A stretch of DNA of 64,000 bases, from contig WPIO01000041.1 of NCBI GenBank assembly GCA_009760855.2, positions 621,001 to 685,000 of the forward strand, in the 5' to 3' direction. The translations under genes were made by a program, and so were the position numbers. Positions 44,565 to 54,536 of the stretch are shown piece after piece. The number at the start of each line of letters is the position of its first letter. Within the stretch, counting starts at the first letter, position 1. The notes beneath the pieces are model-generated. The model was not told where the DNA came from, did not search any database, and saw only the letters and a list, made by a program, of their open reading frames with translations. The stretch comes from Cristatella mucedo. Taxonomy: Eukaryota; Bryozoa; Phylactolaemata; Cristatellidae.

Positions 44565-47500
44565 GGCGCTTTACGTTTGCTGCAAACGGAACGTCGGAAA
44601 CCAGTGGAGTGTGTCATTTTAATGTCATACTAATGCATCGCGATCAGTCGACCACGAGTCCTCGCCCGATTGACTGGGAGCCGAGACCCGAGCCGAGACC
44701 TCTCTCGAACAAGTACTCAAGTCCGCATTGAATCTAGTTCAGCAATATTGCCAAAGACTCGTAATAAAGCAAAAAAGTAAAAGTGAACGTCAAGGCTGAT
44801 TCTGAGGCCTCTTTAATTAGCCGGAAGAAGGGCCATGGCGGCTCTCACTCCAACTCATTGTGAACAATTAAAGTCTGAGCACCTCAGCCTCAGGTCGAGA
44901 CCAGGGGGCAAAAAGGTGTGGCTGATTTAACTGTCCGACTACAGTGGCAAAAGATTCTTTACAACTTCACCACCACTCGACAGATAATAATAATAATATA
45001 ATAATAATAATATTGCACTTGATAAAGCGCCCTCAGAGAACTTAATCTCTTTCTAGGCGCTTTACATTTGCTATAGGCTGGCTCACTGCACGAATAATTA
45101 GTTAATCATTAATTAGTTTATTAATCATTACAGTTAGCAGGAAACTCGTCATCAATATCAATGCTAACATCTTCCTACTCTCGTGCAGCATTGTCAATGC
45201 CTGACTCGTTATTTTCACTGTATGCAGTGACGGACACTGACTTGCAGAGTTTAAGACGTAGGTCTATTTCTTTCAAAAGAATTGAAAAAAGTGCGACTTG
45301 TGCTCGTACAAATACGGTAACAACAAGTTATAGAAAAGCCACAAGCGATCGATTCACCCTGACCCGGATACCATTTAAGGAGCAGCCGTGGCCGTGGGCT
45401 GAAGGCTTGGGCCAAACTTGCAGGCGATCCGTTCGCTCTTTACGAGCGTTCCAGGTGGCGCTCTAATTCGGCGTGGGCGAGCATTGACATGCTCCCTCCT
45501 AGTGGAGCTAGTAATGAGCGCTTCTGACTGCTTTCTGCTGCCTGGCTCTGCTCTCCTGTCATTCACGATAGATTACGATATTTACGACACGATTACGATA
45601 GATTACGATACGATAGAAACGCCAAAGTTTTGGTTGTGCAGTCTCTTCGGAGGATGGAGCGACTTGCAGACGCTCGCAGCAGCGAAGGTGAAGCAGCGAA
45701 GGTGAAGGTGAAGCAGCGAAGGTGAAGGTGAAGCGTGAAAGTGAAGGTGCAGTTCGCAGTGCGCTCTGCGAAGCAGCGAAGGTGAAGGTGAAAAACTCGG
45801 TGAAGCCGACAGGACAGGAGCCGATCGAGCTGGGCGACAGAGCGTGCGTCGAAACCGCAATTCGTGAGAGTTCTCAGAGCGCCGACTGCGAGGGACGACG
45901 CGCCGCGCACCCTCCAGCGGGCGGGCAGGCGCACGCGTCCTCGTCCTCGCGGATAAACGAGGATCGAATCGGAGCCCGACGCCTCGCCCCGCCCCCTCCC
46001 CCGGTGACGCAGGCGCGCGCGAGCGAGCAGGCACGGTGCGCCCGCTCTGCGGGCGAGCAGTGCGGGCAGTGCGGGCCTGTCTTTTCGTCCATCCGCCCGT
46101 CGGGCCTCCGTCGGAGCAAAAGTGCGGCTAATGAGGGGTGGCGGCCATTTTGGAGTGCTCTCCTCCGGCGACGAGTCGCGGTTGTACTAATCACTCCTCC
46201 GATTGCTTGCTCGCTCGCGCACAGTGGCTGGAGGGCAAGGCCTACGAGCGACTCACTCTGATTGTATCCCCAGCAGACGACCGATCATTTCCTCGACCGC
46301 TTCCTTCCTCTGCTAGTCATTGCGTTGGATCCTTGTCTAACGTTAGGGACTGACCACTGCTACGGCTTGCTGGAAATCTAGCTGGCTCCCCGGTTCTTTC
46401 AAGACTGAAACGCTGCGCGATTCCGTTTTGGACGGCCTGACTAAAAAAGCCTTTCAGTGTCTGCAGCTGGTGACGAATGTGGCCGTATGGTTGGTCAACA
46501 AAACGCAGAAGTTCAGCCAAGGCTGCTAGAGCGACCATAGATTCATGAGCGATCAACGGTTACTACAGCTCAAAGTTCTTACTCAGATCTAGAAGGCACG
46601 GCTCTATGGCACCTAGCTTAACGCTACACTAGTTTAAGCGTCCTCGTACTCTCAGGTCCCCAATGGACTATCAACTAGTCGCTCCGTTCCTTCAAAACCA
46701 AACTTAGCTGATTTAACAGCCTCATTTTTATACCGGCAGAAATACCTTTACTACCTATCACCACCTTATCGGCTTTCACACTTGCAGTGGATAATAAAAA
46801 TTTACATAACCAGTTCAGATATCAAAGCTACCTTGCACTAGAAGACCGCGTCAGCTCCAACGGTAAAGTCAAGTCTGCTAACTTTCAGCCGCACAGCATT
46901 GCTAAAATTCCGACTTTTGTAGACTTTTGGATACCGCATCGACATTAGCCCATGCATTTGTAGCATCCCGTCTTTGCTTCTGTAACTCACTACTTGCAGG
47001 TCTATAAGCTTGTGCAATCAATCGGACGCTGACAGCTGGTGCTAAACTCTGCAGCTGGGCATGCCTGTGGCGAGCGCCGCGGTTGCAACGTAGGAAATAA
47101 ATAAAAATGAGCTGATTTAGCAGCCTAGTTCGTATAGCGGCCCGAAGAGCCTCGTCGGCTGTCACCAACGCTCGCAGTTGTCAATCAAGACTGGCCCATT
47201 GCAGCCATTCGCTCTTGACGACGACCTCTTACGGTCGTCGTCAAGAGCGAATGGCCCCGTACCCCGCTGGGCAATCGCAGCGCAGTAAAGATCGCAGGCG
47301 ACGGAGGCTTTTGTTCTCTGTAGATCATAGACTTCCAAGCTCACTTCCACAATACTTACAGAGCGCCGCGTTCTCTCTCCTAGCGCTCGCTGCCTCGCGG
47401 CGAATCTCCCGACGCGCCCGCGGCCTGGCCGTCGTGCGATTACCGCCGGCGGCGCCTACCCAACTCTTGCTTCCGCTTCCGGTCGCCGCCGCCGCAGCCT

Positions 47501-47857
47501 GCTCTCGACGCGCGGCGGTCGGCCGCTCTCTTTATCAGACCAGCGCCTGCCCGTGACGGACTTCGAGGAGCTGCTGGCGAGCGAAGCCCGGTGGATGGTG
47601 CCGGCGTTCTTCGCCGGCGTCGTCAGCAGCGCCGACGACCTGAGGAGGCTCGCCCACTTGCTCGTCGTCAGCCGCACGGCCGACGAGTTCGTCGAGCGAG
47701 CGCAGACCGCCGGCGACAGCGCCAAGAACCTGGTCGGCGCGCTGCTCGCCGTGCGCAACTCCGAGCCCGAGGCTCTGCTGCAGCTCGGCATGCCGGCCGC
47801 GTCGTGGGACAACGTCAAGTACGCCTTCGGCAGTCTGCTCGCCTCCGGCTTCCTGTA

Positions 47858-47858
<1 letters not shown>
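40277..47858 (+). CDS. Prohormone-4 type neuropeptide precursor with LDL-receptor class A domain (three exons, 222 aa)
   Basis: Exons 40277-40490, 42702-42836 and 47539-47858 join in frame (phases 1 and 1; 669 nt). Residues 1-34 are a signal peptide (core LMLLTLQLLLTAALAA). Two Lys-Arg sites at residues 56-57 and 67-68 bound YRYAAL and LLSELSAQ, possible processed peptides. Residues 76-114 form one LDLa module with six Cys (76, 84, 90, 97, 103, 114) and the calcium motif CDGKSDCSDAWDE. Residues 117-222 are predicted helical and end in YAFGSLLASGFL. Known: insect prohormone-4 has signal peptide, short basic-flanked peptide, LDLa and a helical tail ending in a similar hydrophobic stretch; it is secreted from neurons. 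Odd: the arthropod peptide signature (IDLSRFYGHFN) is absent. A plain LDLa secreted protein is the alternative, but order, size and the CTA-x-x-R-x-P-V junction favour prohormone-4. Confidence 0.83.
41186..41220. repeat. Short (GA)n tract in prohormone-4 intron 1
   Basis: About 35 bases of GA dinucleotides within a purine-rich stretch. Confidence 0.85.
41650..42050. repeat. CA-rich simple repeat region in prohormone-4 intron 1
   Basis: CACACAC/ CTACGC/ CCTATGCACACA-type degenerate repeats up to about 41830, and a purer (CA)n at 41968-42050. Thr/His-rich frames over it are shadows. Confidence 0.9.
42155..42161 (+). promoter_or_regulatory. Possible second TATA element in prohormone-4 intron 1
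   Basis: TATAAAG sits in a GC-rich patch (42120-43010) inside intron 1, 541 bases before the LDLa exon. An ATG at 42206 follows at a plausible distance. It may mark an alternative promoter or be chance; nothing else supports it. Confidence 0.25.
42702..42836 (+). CDS. Prohormone-4 exon 2: LDL-receptor class A domain
   Basis: The acceptor acgctttacag ends at 42701 and the donor gtgagc starts at 42837. The exon is a symmetric phase 1-1 exon of 135 nt holding exactly one LDLa domain, FNNCQQ to DDSVCTA, with all six Cys and the acidic calcium-binding cluster. Single-module phase 1-1 exons are typical of shuffled extracellular domains. Confidence 0.88.
43232..43805 (+). mobile_element. L2-type LINE subfamily B, 3' part
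   Basis: Broken + strand frames match the end of the RT in the 56.5-57.9 kb copy: VLMLTHEA, LAPSYPAERLHLFQPHRALC, DNKLTIPLLRLTTLGSRRF, and the distinctive 3' end with GCATACTGAAAGCCGC and GGCCTTGTGGAGCTAC. In prohormone-4 intron 2. Confidence 0.85.
43810..44450. other. Prohormone-4 intron 2 sequence without recognised feature
   Basis: This stretch lies between a LINE subfamily B fragment and a LINE tail within intron 2. I see no exon, tRNA-like box or long repeat in it. Confidence 0.4.
44455..44600 (-). mobile_element. L2-type LINE tail with an internal (CT)n expansion
   Basis: AATAACAATAATGCACTTGA and CACCCTCAGAGAACTCAATC lead into 48 bases of (CT)n (44516-44563), then CTAGGCGCTTTACGTTTGCT. 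In other copies the same place holds only TCTCTTTCTAG, so the microsatellite grew inside the tail. Confidence 0.9.
44980..45080 (-). mobile_element. L2-type LINE tail fragment
   Basis: AATAATAATATAATAATAAT, TTGCACTTGATAAAGCGCCC and TCTTTCTAGGCGCTTTACAT; a clean tail without coding part. Confidence 0.88.
45540..45800. repeat. Short tandem repeats: GATTACGATA-like and GAAGGTGAAG/CAGCGAAGGT-like units
   Basis: Two small repeat blocks lie in prohormone-4 intron 2. 45570-45618 repeats variants of ATTACGATA, and 45685-45795 repeats GTGAAGCAGCGAAG and GTGAAG units. The latter makes His/Phe-rich shadow frames on the minus strand. Confidence 0.65.
45800..46330. other. CpG-rich patch in prohormone-4 intron 2
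   Basis: GC- and CpG-rich sequence with a YY1-like GGCGGCCATTTTGG at about 46140. Open frames on both strands are compositional. It may be an internal regulatory element; no transcript start can be assigned. Confidence 0.35.
46790..47092 (+). mobile_element. L2-type LINE subfamily A fragment
   Basis: + strand remains of the KSAYFQLHNIAKI block (AAGTCTGCTAACTTTCAGCC, CATTGCTAAAATTCC) and the following CNSLLAGL block (TGTAACTCACTACTTGCAGG). In prohormone-4 intron 2, about 450 bases before exon 3. Confidence 0.7.
47539..47858 (+). CDS. Prohormone-4 exon 3: C-terminal helical domain and stop
   Basis: The acceptor ctctctttatcag ends at 47538 and gives the only phase-1 entry I found that joins exon 2 without a stop; the acceptor cttacag at 47361 is also phase 1 but would create TAG at the junction. 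The frame reads QRLPVTDFEELLASEARW, continues through Leu/Ala/Val-rich amphipathic stretches and ends SLLASGFL with a TAG at 47856-47858. It is GC-rich with G/C third positions, unlike the flanking LINE sequence. Confidence 0.82.
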
Positions 47859-47861
<3 letters not shown>

Positions 47862-47904
<43 letters not shown>

Positions 47905-47968
47905 ACGCGCAGCTGCTCCCCTCCCCTCCCCTCACCCAACCCGCGCCGCCGCCGCCGCCGCCGCCGCG
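47862..47968. repeat. (GGC)n and (GCC)n runs directly after the prohormone-4 stop
   Basis: About fourteen GGC units start four bases after the stop codon, and about nine GCC units follow at 47943. In the mRNA the two runs are complementary and could pair as a 3' UTR hairpin. No polyadenylation signal was seen by eye in the following kilobase. Confidence 0.75.
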
Positions 47969-47999
47969 GAATCGCAGAGCGGCGGCGCCGGGCGCTCGC

Positions 48000-48870
48000 G
48001 CCGCTCTGCGACGTCGACCGACGGTGCCGTACGTCGCTCGCCGTTCGCCGCGCGACCTCGCTCGGCTCGCGGTCGGCCGGACCGGGCCGCCGGGCCGCAT
48101 TCGCCGGTCGCTAGTCGCCGGGCCCACGCGGCAGCGGCCAGCGACGATTCGACAGCAGCGCGAGGCGAAGTGAACGAACGCGCCGCGCTGCCGCCTGCTC
48201 TGCGGCAGCGCGCGTCCCGGCGCGGCAGCGCGCGCGTCCTGGCGCGGATCGCGTCTCCGGAGTGGGCGAGCTGAGCGTTGGAGCGGCCTCGCCGCCGCGA
48301 CCTCTCCTTTCGCGGGCGGCGCTCGGCATCCGTCTGTCTCGGAAGAGATGCTTGTGCGCTTCTGAGTAGCAATAATTAGGAAGCATCGCAATCCGCTAAC
48401 ACTCGCTCTCGGCTGCTGCGAGATTGGCAGTTTTCGTCTATTTACGTTGGCGCTTCGGCGAAGAACGCTGAGCGCCAGGCAGCGCTGGCGGCGGCGGCGA
48501 CACGCAGTCCGCAAGGTCCGGACGACGCCGCGCCTCCCTCGTTCGTTAGCCTCGCGAACAACTCGACTCGACCGGCCGCAGCCTCCACCGTCGCGATGCG
48601 GCGGCTGCGGCCGGTCGCGAGCGAGCGAGGCTCGCTCGCGCGGCGGAAAGCCCGTGCTCGTTTGCACTCCGTGCGCGCGCCCGACGGAGTCGGTGGCGGT
48701 GTGAACTGGGTCGGTCGGCTGACTTGGCTATCGCTCGACAAGCCGTCGCTAGGATGTGCTTGCTGGCCGCGCCGGCGGCGCATTCGGCTTTCTCGCCGCC
48801 GCTGTGCGTAGCGATACTCTCCGTCGTGATCGAGGCGCAAGGCGAAGTGACAATACTGCAAGCAACCAGA
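48000..48870. other. CpG-rich 3' flank of the prohormone-4 gene
   Basis: Very GC-rich sequence continues about 1 kb past the stop codon and ends at the (AT)n block at 48874. The 403-codon open frame on the minus strand across 47456-48667 overlaps the real exon 3 antisense, is Arg/Ala-rich and has no recognisable domain. Confidence 0.4.
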
Positions 48871-48873
48871 CGT

Positions 48874-49127
<254 letters not shown>

Positions 49128-49129
<2 letters not shown>

Positions 49130-49222
49130 GCGGGCGATGGCGCCTTATGTGTGCTGCAAGGCGCGAGCTCACGACCTATGTCGTCTAGGTCGAACACCTG
49201 ACCCCTGACCCCTGAGCCTAAT
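49128..49222 (-). mobile_element. Possible diverged tRNA-like SINE
   Basis: GGCGCGAGCTCACGACCTAT and GGTCGAACACCTGACCCCTG followed by CCTAATCCAGTG resemble, in the same order, the minus-strand head of the SINE family at 23391 (B-box, loop, A-box). The tail is missing or replaced by (AT)n. Confidence 0.4.
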
Positions 49223-49229
49223 CCAGTGA

Positions 49230-50240
49230 AGGCAAAGCGCGATAGCATCGAACGAATGGCGGCAAACTGGGCCAAGCTGCTTACGACAGCAGCAGGCCAG
49301 TGGCGCTGAGAGAAGGCGTATTGCTCCGTCTTCTTACTACCTTACTACTTCATCTTCGTCTACTACATCTTCGCTGAAGGCAGTGCTGGTAGCCCAGCGA
49401 GAGCCTCCAAAATGAAGGCGTACAGCCTTCTTCAAGGCGAGAGTTCAATGTCAGAGCCTTCAACCCGAGCTCGGCATTCGATTGATCTCCCTAGCCCTCC
49501 TCCCTCTACACGCCCCCGTAAGTGTGCAGCCATTACTTAAGCCTGACCGGCAAGGAAAGCTTCAGCACATCCCCCTCCTCCCAATCAGGAGTACTCTGCC
49601 TCCGGGCCTCACCGACGCTTGCACGCCGAGGGAGTCACTCGGCGAAAGAATGATGTCACCCATCAGATCAATGGGGCCTCGGACCGCTAATGCCGATCGA
49701 GCGAACATATTAGGTTAGTCGCAGGAAATATTGCGCGCTATTTATAGACTTAGTCGTAGTCTCGGCGCCGCGGTATCGAACTACTCACGTCAGCCGCGAG
49801 TTTGCGCTGTGTGAACTCGTGCGATTGCGGAAATATCCGCCTCGTCCCGGAAACCGACCTGCCGGTCGGCCCCTGCCCCTCCCCCGGAAGTCATCTCGAT
49901 GACTTCTGCGGCGATACCGATATTCGCTCCACAGGGCTCAGCTGTGCCGACGTAGATGCAGCCATCTAATCGCCCGGCGAGGTACCAGCGAGAGGAGATA
50001 TTTTTAGAACTAATGTACGTAAGCGACACAAAAATCTCACAACCTGAGCTTGTCATCACTGAAATACGATGCAATATAATATAGTATGCTGATATGATAA
50101 AATAATATATTGCACATAATATACATATATATATATATATATTTGTATGTATAATGACATTGTTATATATGTATATTTGTGTATATTATATATATATAAT
50201 TTATAATATATGATATAATGCAGTACATGATATAGTATAC
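49230..50240. other. Interval without recognised gene
   Basis: No retroelement or exon recognised; AT-rich microsatellite-like pieces at 50085-50215. Confidence 0.4.
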
Positions 50241-50329
50241 TGATGGAGCTAGCCCCTCGAAGCCCGAAAAGCAAGTCGCAGGTCGCAGGTCGCAGGCCTC
50301 GTTCGATGCGCGCGGGTATTTCGACTTCA

Positions 50330-50489
50330 GCAGAGCGCGGCAGCAATAGAGAGTGTCCAGTGGCTCCACAAGTTCAAAGTAAAATCGAGCATTTTGAAGC
50401 CCAGAAAGCAAATCGGCTGCCTAGCATTTCAGAAGTCCAGTTGGATTATGGAACGTTTGGTTCCTTATTGACTGAAATTCAGGAACCGG
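50330..50489 (+). CDS. Unidentified candidate internal exon
   Basis: A pyrimidine-rich acceptor (gtatttcgacttcag, ending 50329) is followed by an open frame entered in phase 1 that reads PVAPQVQSKIEHFEAQKANR, LPSISEVQLDYGTFGSLLTE and IQEP, then a weak donor gtagta at 50490 (phase 0). The composition is protein-like, with no resemblance to the local LINEs. I do not know the family and see no partner exon. Confidence 0.3.
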
Positions 50490-50624
50490 TAGTACTCTCT
50501 TGCACTTTTATAATCTAGCTGGTGTAAGATGGCAACGTTTTAGCGTCGCGTGTGCATCGTAGTGGCTCAGCAACCGCTATGCGGTGCATTTTTTGATTGC
50601 AGTTCCGGCTTGTCCTTGCCAAGT

Positions 50625-50705
50625 AGTTGGTAGCCCAGGATTGGGCAATTCAACGGTGACTCTCTCACGACGACTCAGATCTTGGGTTTGAGTCCTGGAG
50701 CAACA
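50625..50705 (+). mobile_element. tRNA-like sequence, probably a SINE head
   Basis: GGTAGCCCAGGATTGGGCAA resembles a tRNA 5' part, and TCTTGGGTTTGAGTCCTGGA contains a near-consensus B box. A full cloverleaf is not evident, so this is a tRNA pseudogene or SINE, different from the SINE family at 10734. Confidence 0.4.
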
Positions 50706-50944
50706 GTTTCTTTCTTGCCAACTGCACTTGTGATTTATAGCCGCTAAGGCTCTCTGTAGCTCCGCTGCGGTGGACGATGCGGTTGAATCAGGCGAATTCT
50801 AATCATTTGCTGTTTATTCTTACATTGGATTCTGGGTTTTTAAAAATGGGAGGTAGAAAGAATCTCACTGAATATGCTCTTTTGTAAAGAGCACTTTCAA
50901 AAACAAGTACGCCCTCTGTTTAACCTCAGGCCGAGCTGCTGTTT

Positions 50945-51590
50945 AATGTAATGTATCTCCGCCTATAACTGCCCCGAAGACTAAGTGGGTGTTACACAGA
51001 CGAGTTCTATAGCTCACACTAACCCAATTCACTTCCACTATGCATGCGAGAGCTAACAGCCTTTATCTCGCCTAACAAAGAGAAAATGAGACTCATCACT
51101 GAGTCAGTAGGGCAGTTTATGAACTGAGCTGCGGCAGCAAGTAGCAAGTAAGTGGCAGCTCAGGACGGGTATAAAGGATGTGTGACCGTTGGCTGCAGGT
51201 GAATAGATTTCGTAGCGTCTGAATTGTGGAAGTGATTTCCACAGTCTAGAACTGGCAGAGCAAAAGCTTTTGTCCTAACTGTCTTTGGGCCCATGAATAC
51301 AATAGCTAATTTATTGTCCGTCGAGAACCTAAGGAAACAAGGAGACTGAACTGGTGCGATGGTATAGCTAGATATGAAAGAGCCAACCTGTTGCAGGCCT
51401 TGTGAGTCACCATAAGAAACTTGTTGCCTTTGATCAAAGAGGAACAGTCGCAACCCCTTCATTAAAGGAGACATGTGGCTGAACCAAAGCTATGTTAATT
51501 TGACTATCGGCCATATTTATCACCAACTCCAGTGGCCTAATGGGTTTTCCAGTTAACTCAGCCACCGTTGAATTGCATTAATTTAGCCTC
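50945..51590 (-). mobile_element. L2-type LINE subfamily B, 3' part
   Basis: Minus-strand match to the copy at 56.5 kb: CTCCGCCTATAACTGCCCCG, GTGGGTGTTACACAGACGAG, CCACAGTCTAGAACTGGCAG, AGCTAATTTATTGTCC. Decayed. Confidence 0.82.
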
Positions 51591-51644
51591 GATAGAGCCA
51601 GGTGCTAGTTAAATGCTTGCGAGCTACCGTGATAGAGAGTCCTA

Positions 51645-51770
51645 AGTCTGTTGGCTACCGAATGTGTACCGAAAGCCGCTTAGGCGTTGAGTGTGCTATA
51701 CAAAACTCTCCTTCCTAACACCCACGTAGTCATTATGGCTTTTGGAGCTACAAACTGAGATACATCAATA
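51645..51770 (+). mobile_element. L2-type LINE subfamily B, 3' end
   Basis: GTTGGCTACCGAATGTGTAC, GCTATACAAAACTCTCCTTC and TGGAGCTACAAACTGAGATA match, on the + strand, the end of the subfamily B copy. It faces the preceding copy in opposite orientation. Confidence 0.78.
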
Positions 51771-51774
51771 CAAA

Positions 51775-52130
51775 AAATAATCTTATGCAATGGTCTGGTG
51801 TTATGGCTAGCAGTGGAGACCGTCAATAGGCACGCACGATCAGACCTAATATCCATATTCATAACAGCCGGTGAAACTAAGGCTGAACATGCATGTTCGC
51901 AGCAATCGGCGAATGTAAGGGCCATTCGGGGCTTGATAGGGGCAGCTGGAAGTGTCTACGTGTAAATAGGTACGTCATTTCCTAAGTACTATGGTCGAAC
52001 AACAATCAGATAACTGTAAACAGGTCTTGGCTCAGTCGGTTATTTTTTTATAAACACCAACAGCGAAATCTGTATCAAATTGGACCTTATTCTTTGTCCA
52101 TACGTCTAGAAATAATCGCTCTACCCAGAG
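51775..52130. other. Interval without recognised gene
   Basis: No feature recognised; a minus-strand open frame 51680-51925 overlaps the LINE end and is not a gene. Confidence 0.4.
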
Positions 52131-52135
52131 AGATC

Positions 52136-52225
<90 letters not shown>
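52136..52225. repeat. (AT)n microsatellite
   Basis: About 90 bases of uninterrupted AT dinucleotides bordered by ATAAT. Confidence 0.94.
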
Positions 52226-52227
<2 letters not shown>

Positions 52228-52229
52228 GA

Positions 52230-53085
52230 ATTCGCTTGATCTTGTTTTTTTGTTTGCAGTTAGCCATGCACTGCTGATATTGTATGATAACCGTGTCAAG
52301 ACTACTTTGAAAAAAAAATCTGAAGGCCTTGCATTTTAGGACTCTGCAGCTATGGAGAAATATCGCAGTGTTGCAAGGAACTACTATAGGGGTGCTGATG
52401 TTGTCATGCTAGTGTAGTGTGTGTGTCAAGCGTGTCACGTGTGCGAGCGCTCACGTGTGTCATGCATTATACTCTAGCATCTACCAAGTCTGCAAATAGG
52501 ATCTAGAGTGCAGTGGGATACCTTTTGTCGCAGCCAAACCTAAAGAATAAAATCTGAAGATAAGAATATAATCAATATAAATAATATAATAAATATAAAA
52601 TAATCAAAAGATAAGAAATCTCTAGAAGATCGTGAACCAACCAAGCTTGTGCCTACCGTGAGAATTGCCGCTCTTTTGATTATATTATTTATCTTTTAAT
52701 ATTCAAGAAATTAAGTAAAGGCTTTGCATTGATAAAAGATTTTGGGGAAATTCATGTAGAACTGGCCACATATTGCAGCTACTCTAGCCGCGATGATGCT
52801 GAATAACTTGAGGGGTGCGGAAAATTACTGAAAGTACGCCGAAACTGTGCCAAATTTACAAATCTAGTGAAACTACAAGAGGTATTCAAGACAGGAAGGC
52901 AGAGTTCCTCGATGCAAGCAAAGTATTGTAAATAAGCTGAAGCTGTGAGAAACAGTACATTTTCTACCGGTGAGACTAACTCAAATTCATTAGAAATGGA
53001 AGACAAAATTGGCTACATGATTTCGAGTTACTCTCGGCCCTTAGTGAGAAATGTTGTTCATTTGATAGTACACTCACAACAATTA
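52230..53085. other. Interval without recognised gene
   Basis: AT-rich sequence; no exon or retroelement recognised. Confidence 0.4.
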
Positions 53086-53091
53086 ACAACA

Positions 53092-54535
53092 AAAAATAAT
53101 AATTATAATGCACTTGTTAAAGCGCCCTCAGAGAACTTAATGTCTCTCTAAGCGCTTTACATTTGCTGCAAAGTGAAATGCAATTGAATGGTAGGTAAAA
53201 TCATGCTTGAAAAACGAGCAAAATGAATGATATGGTTAGGGGTGACATGCACAGGGTCAGCATGAAAATTTGGTTACTGGCAGCATGCACAGTGTCAGCA
53301 TGCATAAGCACATCAAGGACTAATCACAGGGACCCACTAAATGCTGTCCTAAATAGGTGGTTTTTAAGTTCCTTTTAAATGTGGTCAGGTCGGGGGGATG
53401 TTCTGACGCCGGTCGGAAGGAAGTCCCAGGCTTTGGGAGCATACGAACTAAATGCACGGTCTCCAAAGGATTTGCGGTTTGTACGAGGTATTGGTAGACT
53501 GTTGGATTCCGAAAAGTGGGTGGTACGATGCTTGGCCTGGTGGGGTAGTATATCTGAGAGATAGGCTGGAGCCATAGAATGAAGGGACCTAAAAGTGAGC
53601 GACAAAACCTTGAAGTCAATCCGTTTCTTGACTGGTAGCCAGTGCAGGTCGGCGAGAAGTGGTGTGATGTGGCAACTGCGACGCTGACGACAGACAAGTC
53701 TAGCTGCAGAGTTTTGCACCAGCTGCAATCGCCTGATCGCTGACATGCTGGTAGGCCAGTAAGCAGTGAGTTGCAGAAGTCGAGACGGGATGTCACGAAT
53801 GCGTGGACTAATTTGGACGTGGTATCCTTATCTAAACAAGCCCGAATTTTAGCAATGTTATGAAGCTGAAAATAGGCAGATTTGACTGTGGAGCTGGTAT
53901 GGTCGTCTAACGAGAGGTCGCTTTGGAATATCAAACCTAGATTTCGAGCTGATTCAACAGGAGATATGCTGGCAGAGCCAATTTTGAGCGTCAGCCTTTC
54001 CAATTTGTGAATCACACTGGGTTTGCCCATAACTAGTAAGTTAGTTTTATCATCGTTTAGTTTAAGAAAATTTTCTGCCATCCATGTGTGGATGTCATCA
54101 ATGCATGCAGCAAGTGAGTTGAGAGAATTCGAGGTGCTCGAAGGCTGGGAGGGATCAAAGCAAAGGTACGACTGATTGTCATCCGCAAAGAAGTGAAAGC
54201 CTAGATTGTGCTTGGCAATCACATCAGCAAGAGGGAGAGTATAAACCGTGAAAAGAACCGGACCTGGCACTGAGCCCTGAGGTACTCCATATTTCAGAGG
54301 TACTTCAGATGATCTTTGTCCATTCACGTCAATACTCTGGAGTCTCCCACTGAGATAGGACCTGAACCACTGCAGAGCAGTGTTAGTGATGCCCAGGCGA
54401 GATGAGAGGTGCTCTAGAAGAACTTTGTGATCAAAGGTATCAAAAGCTGCCAAAAGATCGAGCAAAACAAACAGAGACACTCTACCCATGTCTGCATTCC
54501 TAAGTAGGTCGTTGTATACCCTAAGCAATGCTGAC
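53092..54535 (-). mobile_element. L2-type LINE copy A with a 402-codon open frame
   Basis: Minus-strand frame 53320-54528 is open for 402 codons: LRVYNDLLRNADMG, FDTFDHKVLLEHLSSRLGI, GVPQGSVPGPVLFTVYTLPL, FFADDNQSYLCF (the YADD box read as FADD) and a frameshifted C-terminal part. A complete tail CACTTGTTAAAGCGCCCTCA lies at 53110. 5'-truncated at the same LRVYNDLLRN block as other copies; endonuclease absent. Confidence 0.92.
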
Positions 54536-54536
54536 T

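Noticed and set aside
47362-47538. Longer prohormone-4 exon 3 starting after cttacag at 47361
   Set aside because: It has the right phase, but joining to exon 2 gives TAG at the junction; the acceptor at 47538 avoids this and has a better pyrimidine tract.
47456-48667. 403-codon minus-strand open frame
   Set aside because: It is antisense to prohormone-4 exon 3 and the GC-rich 3' flank, Arg/Ala-rich, with no domain; stop codons are rare there because of base composition.
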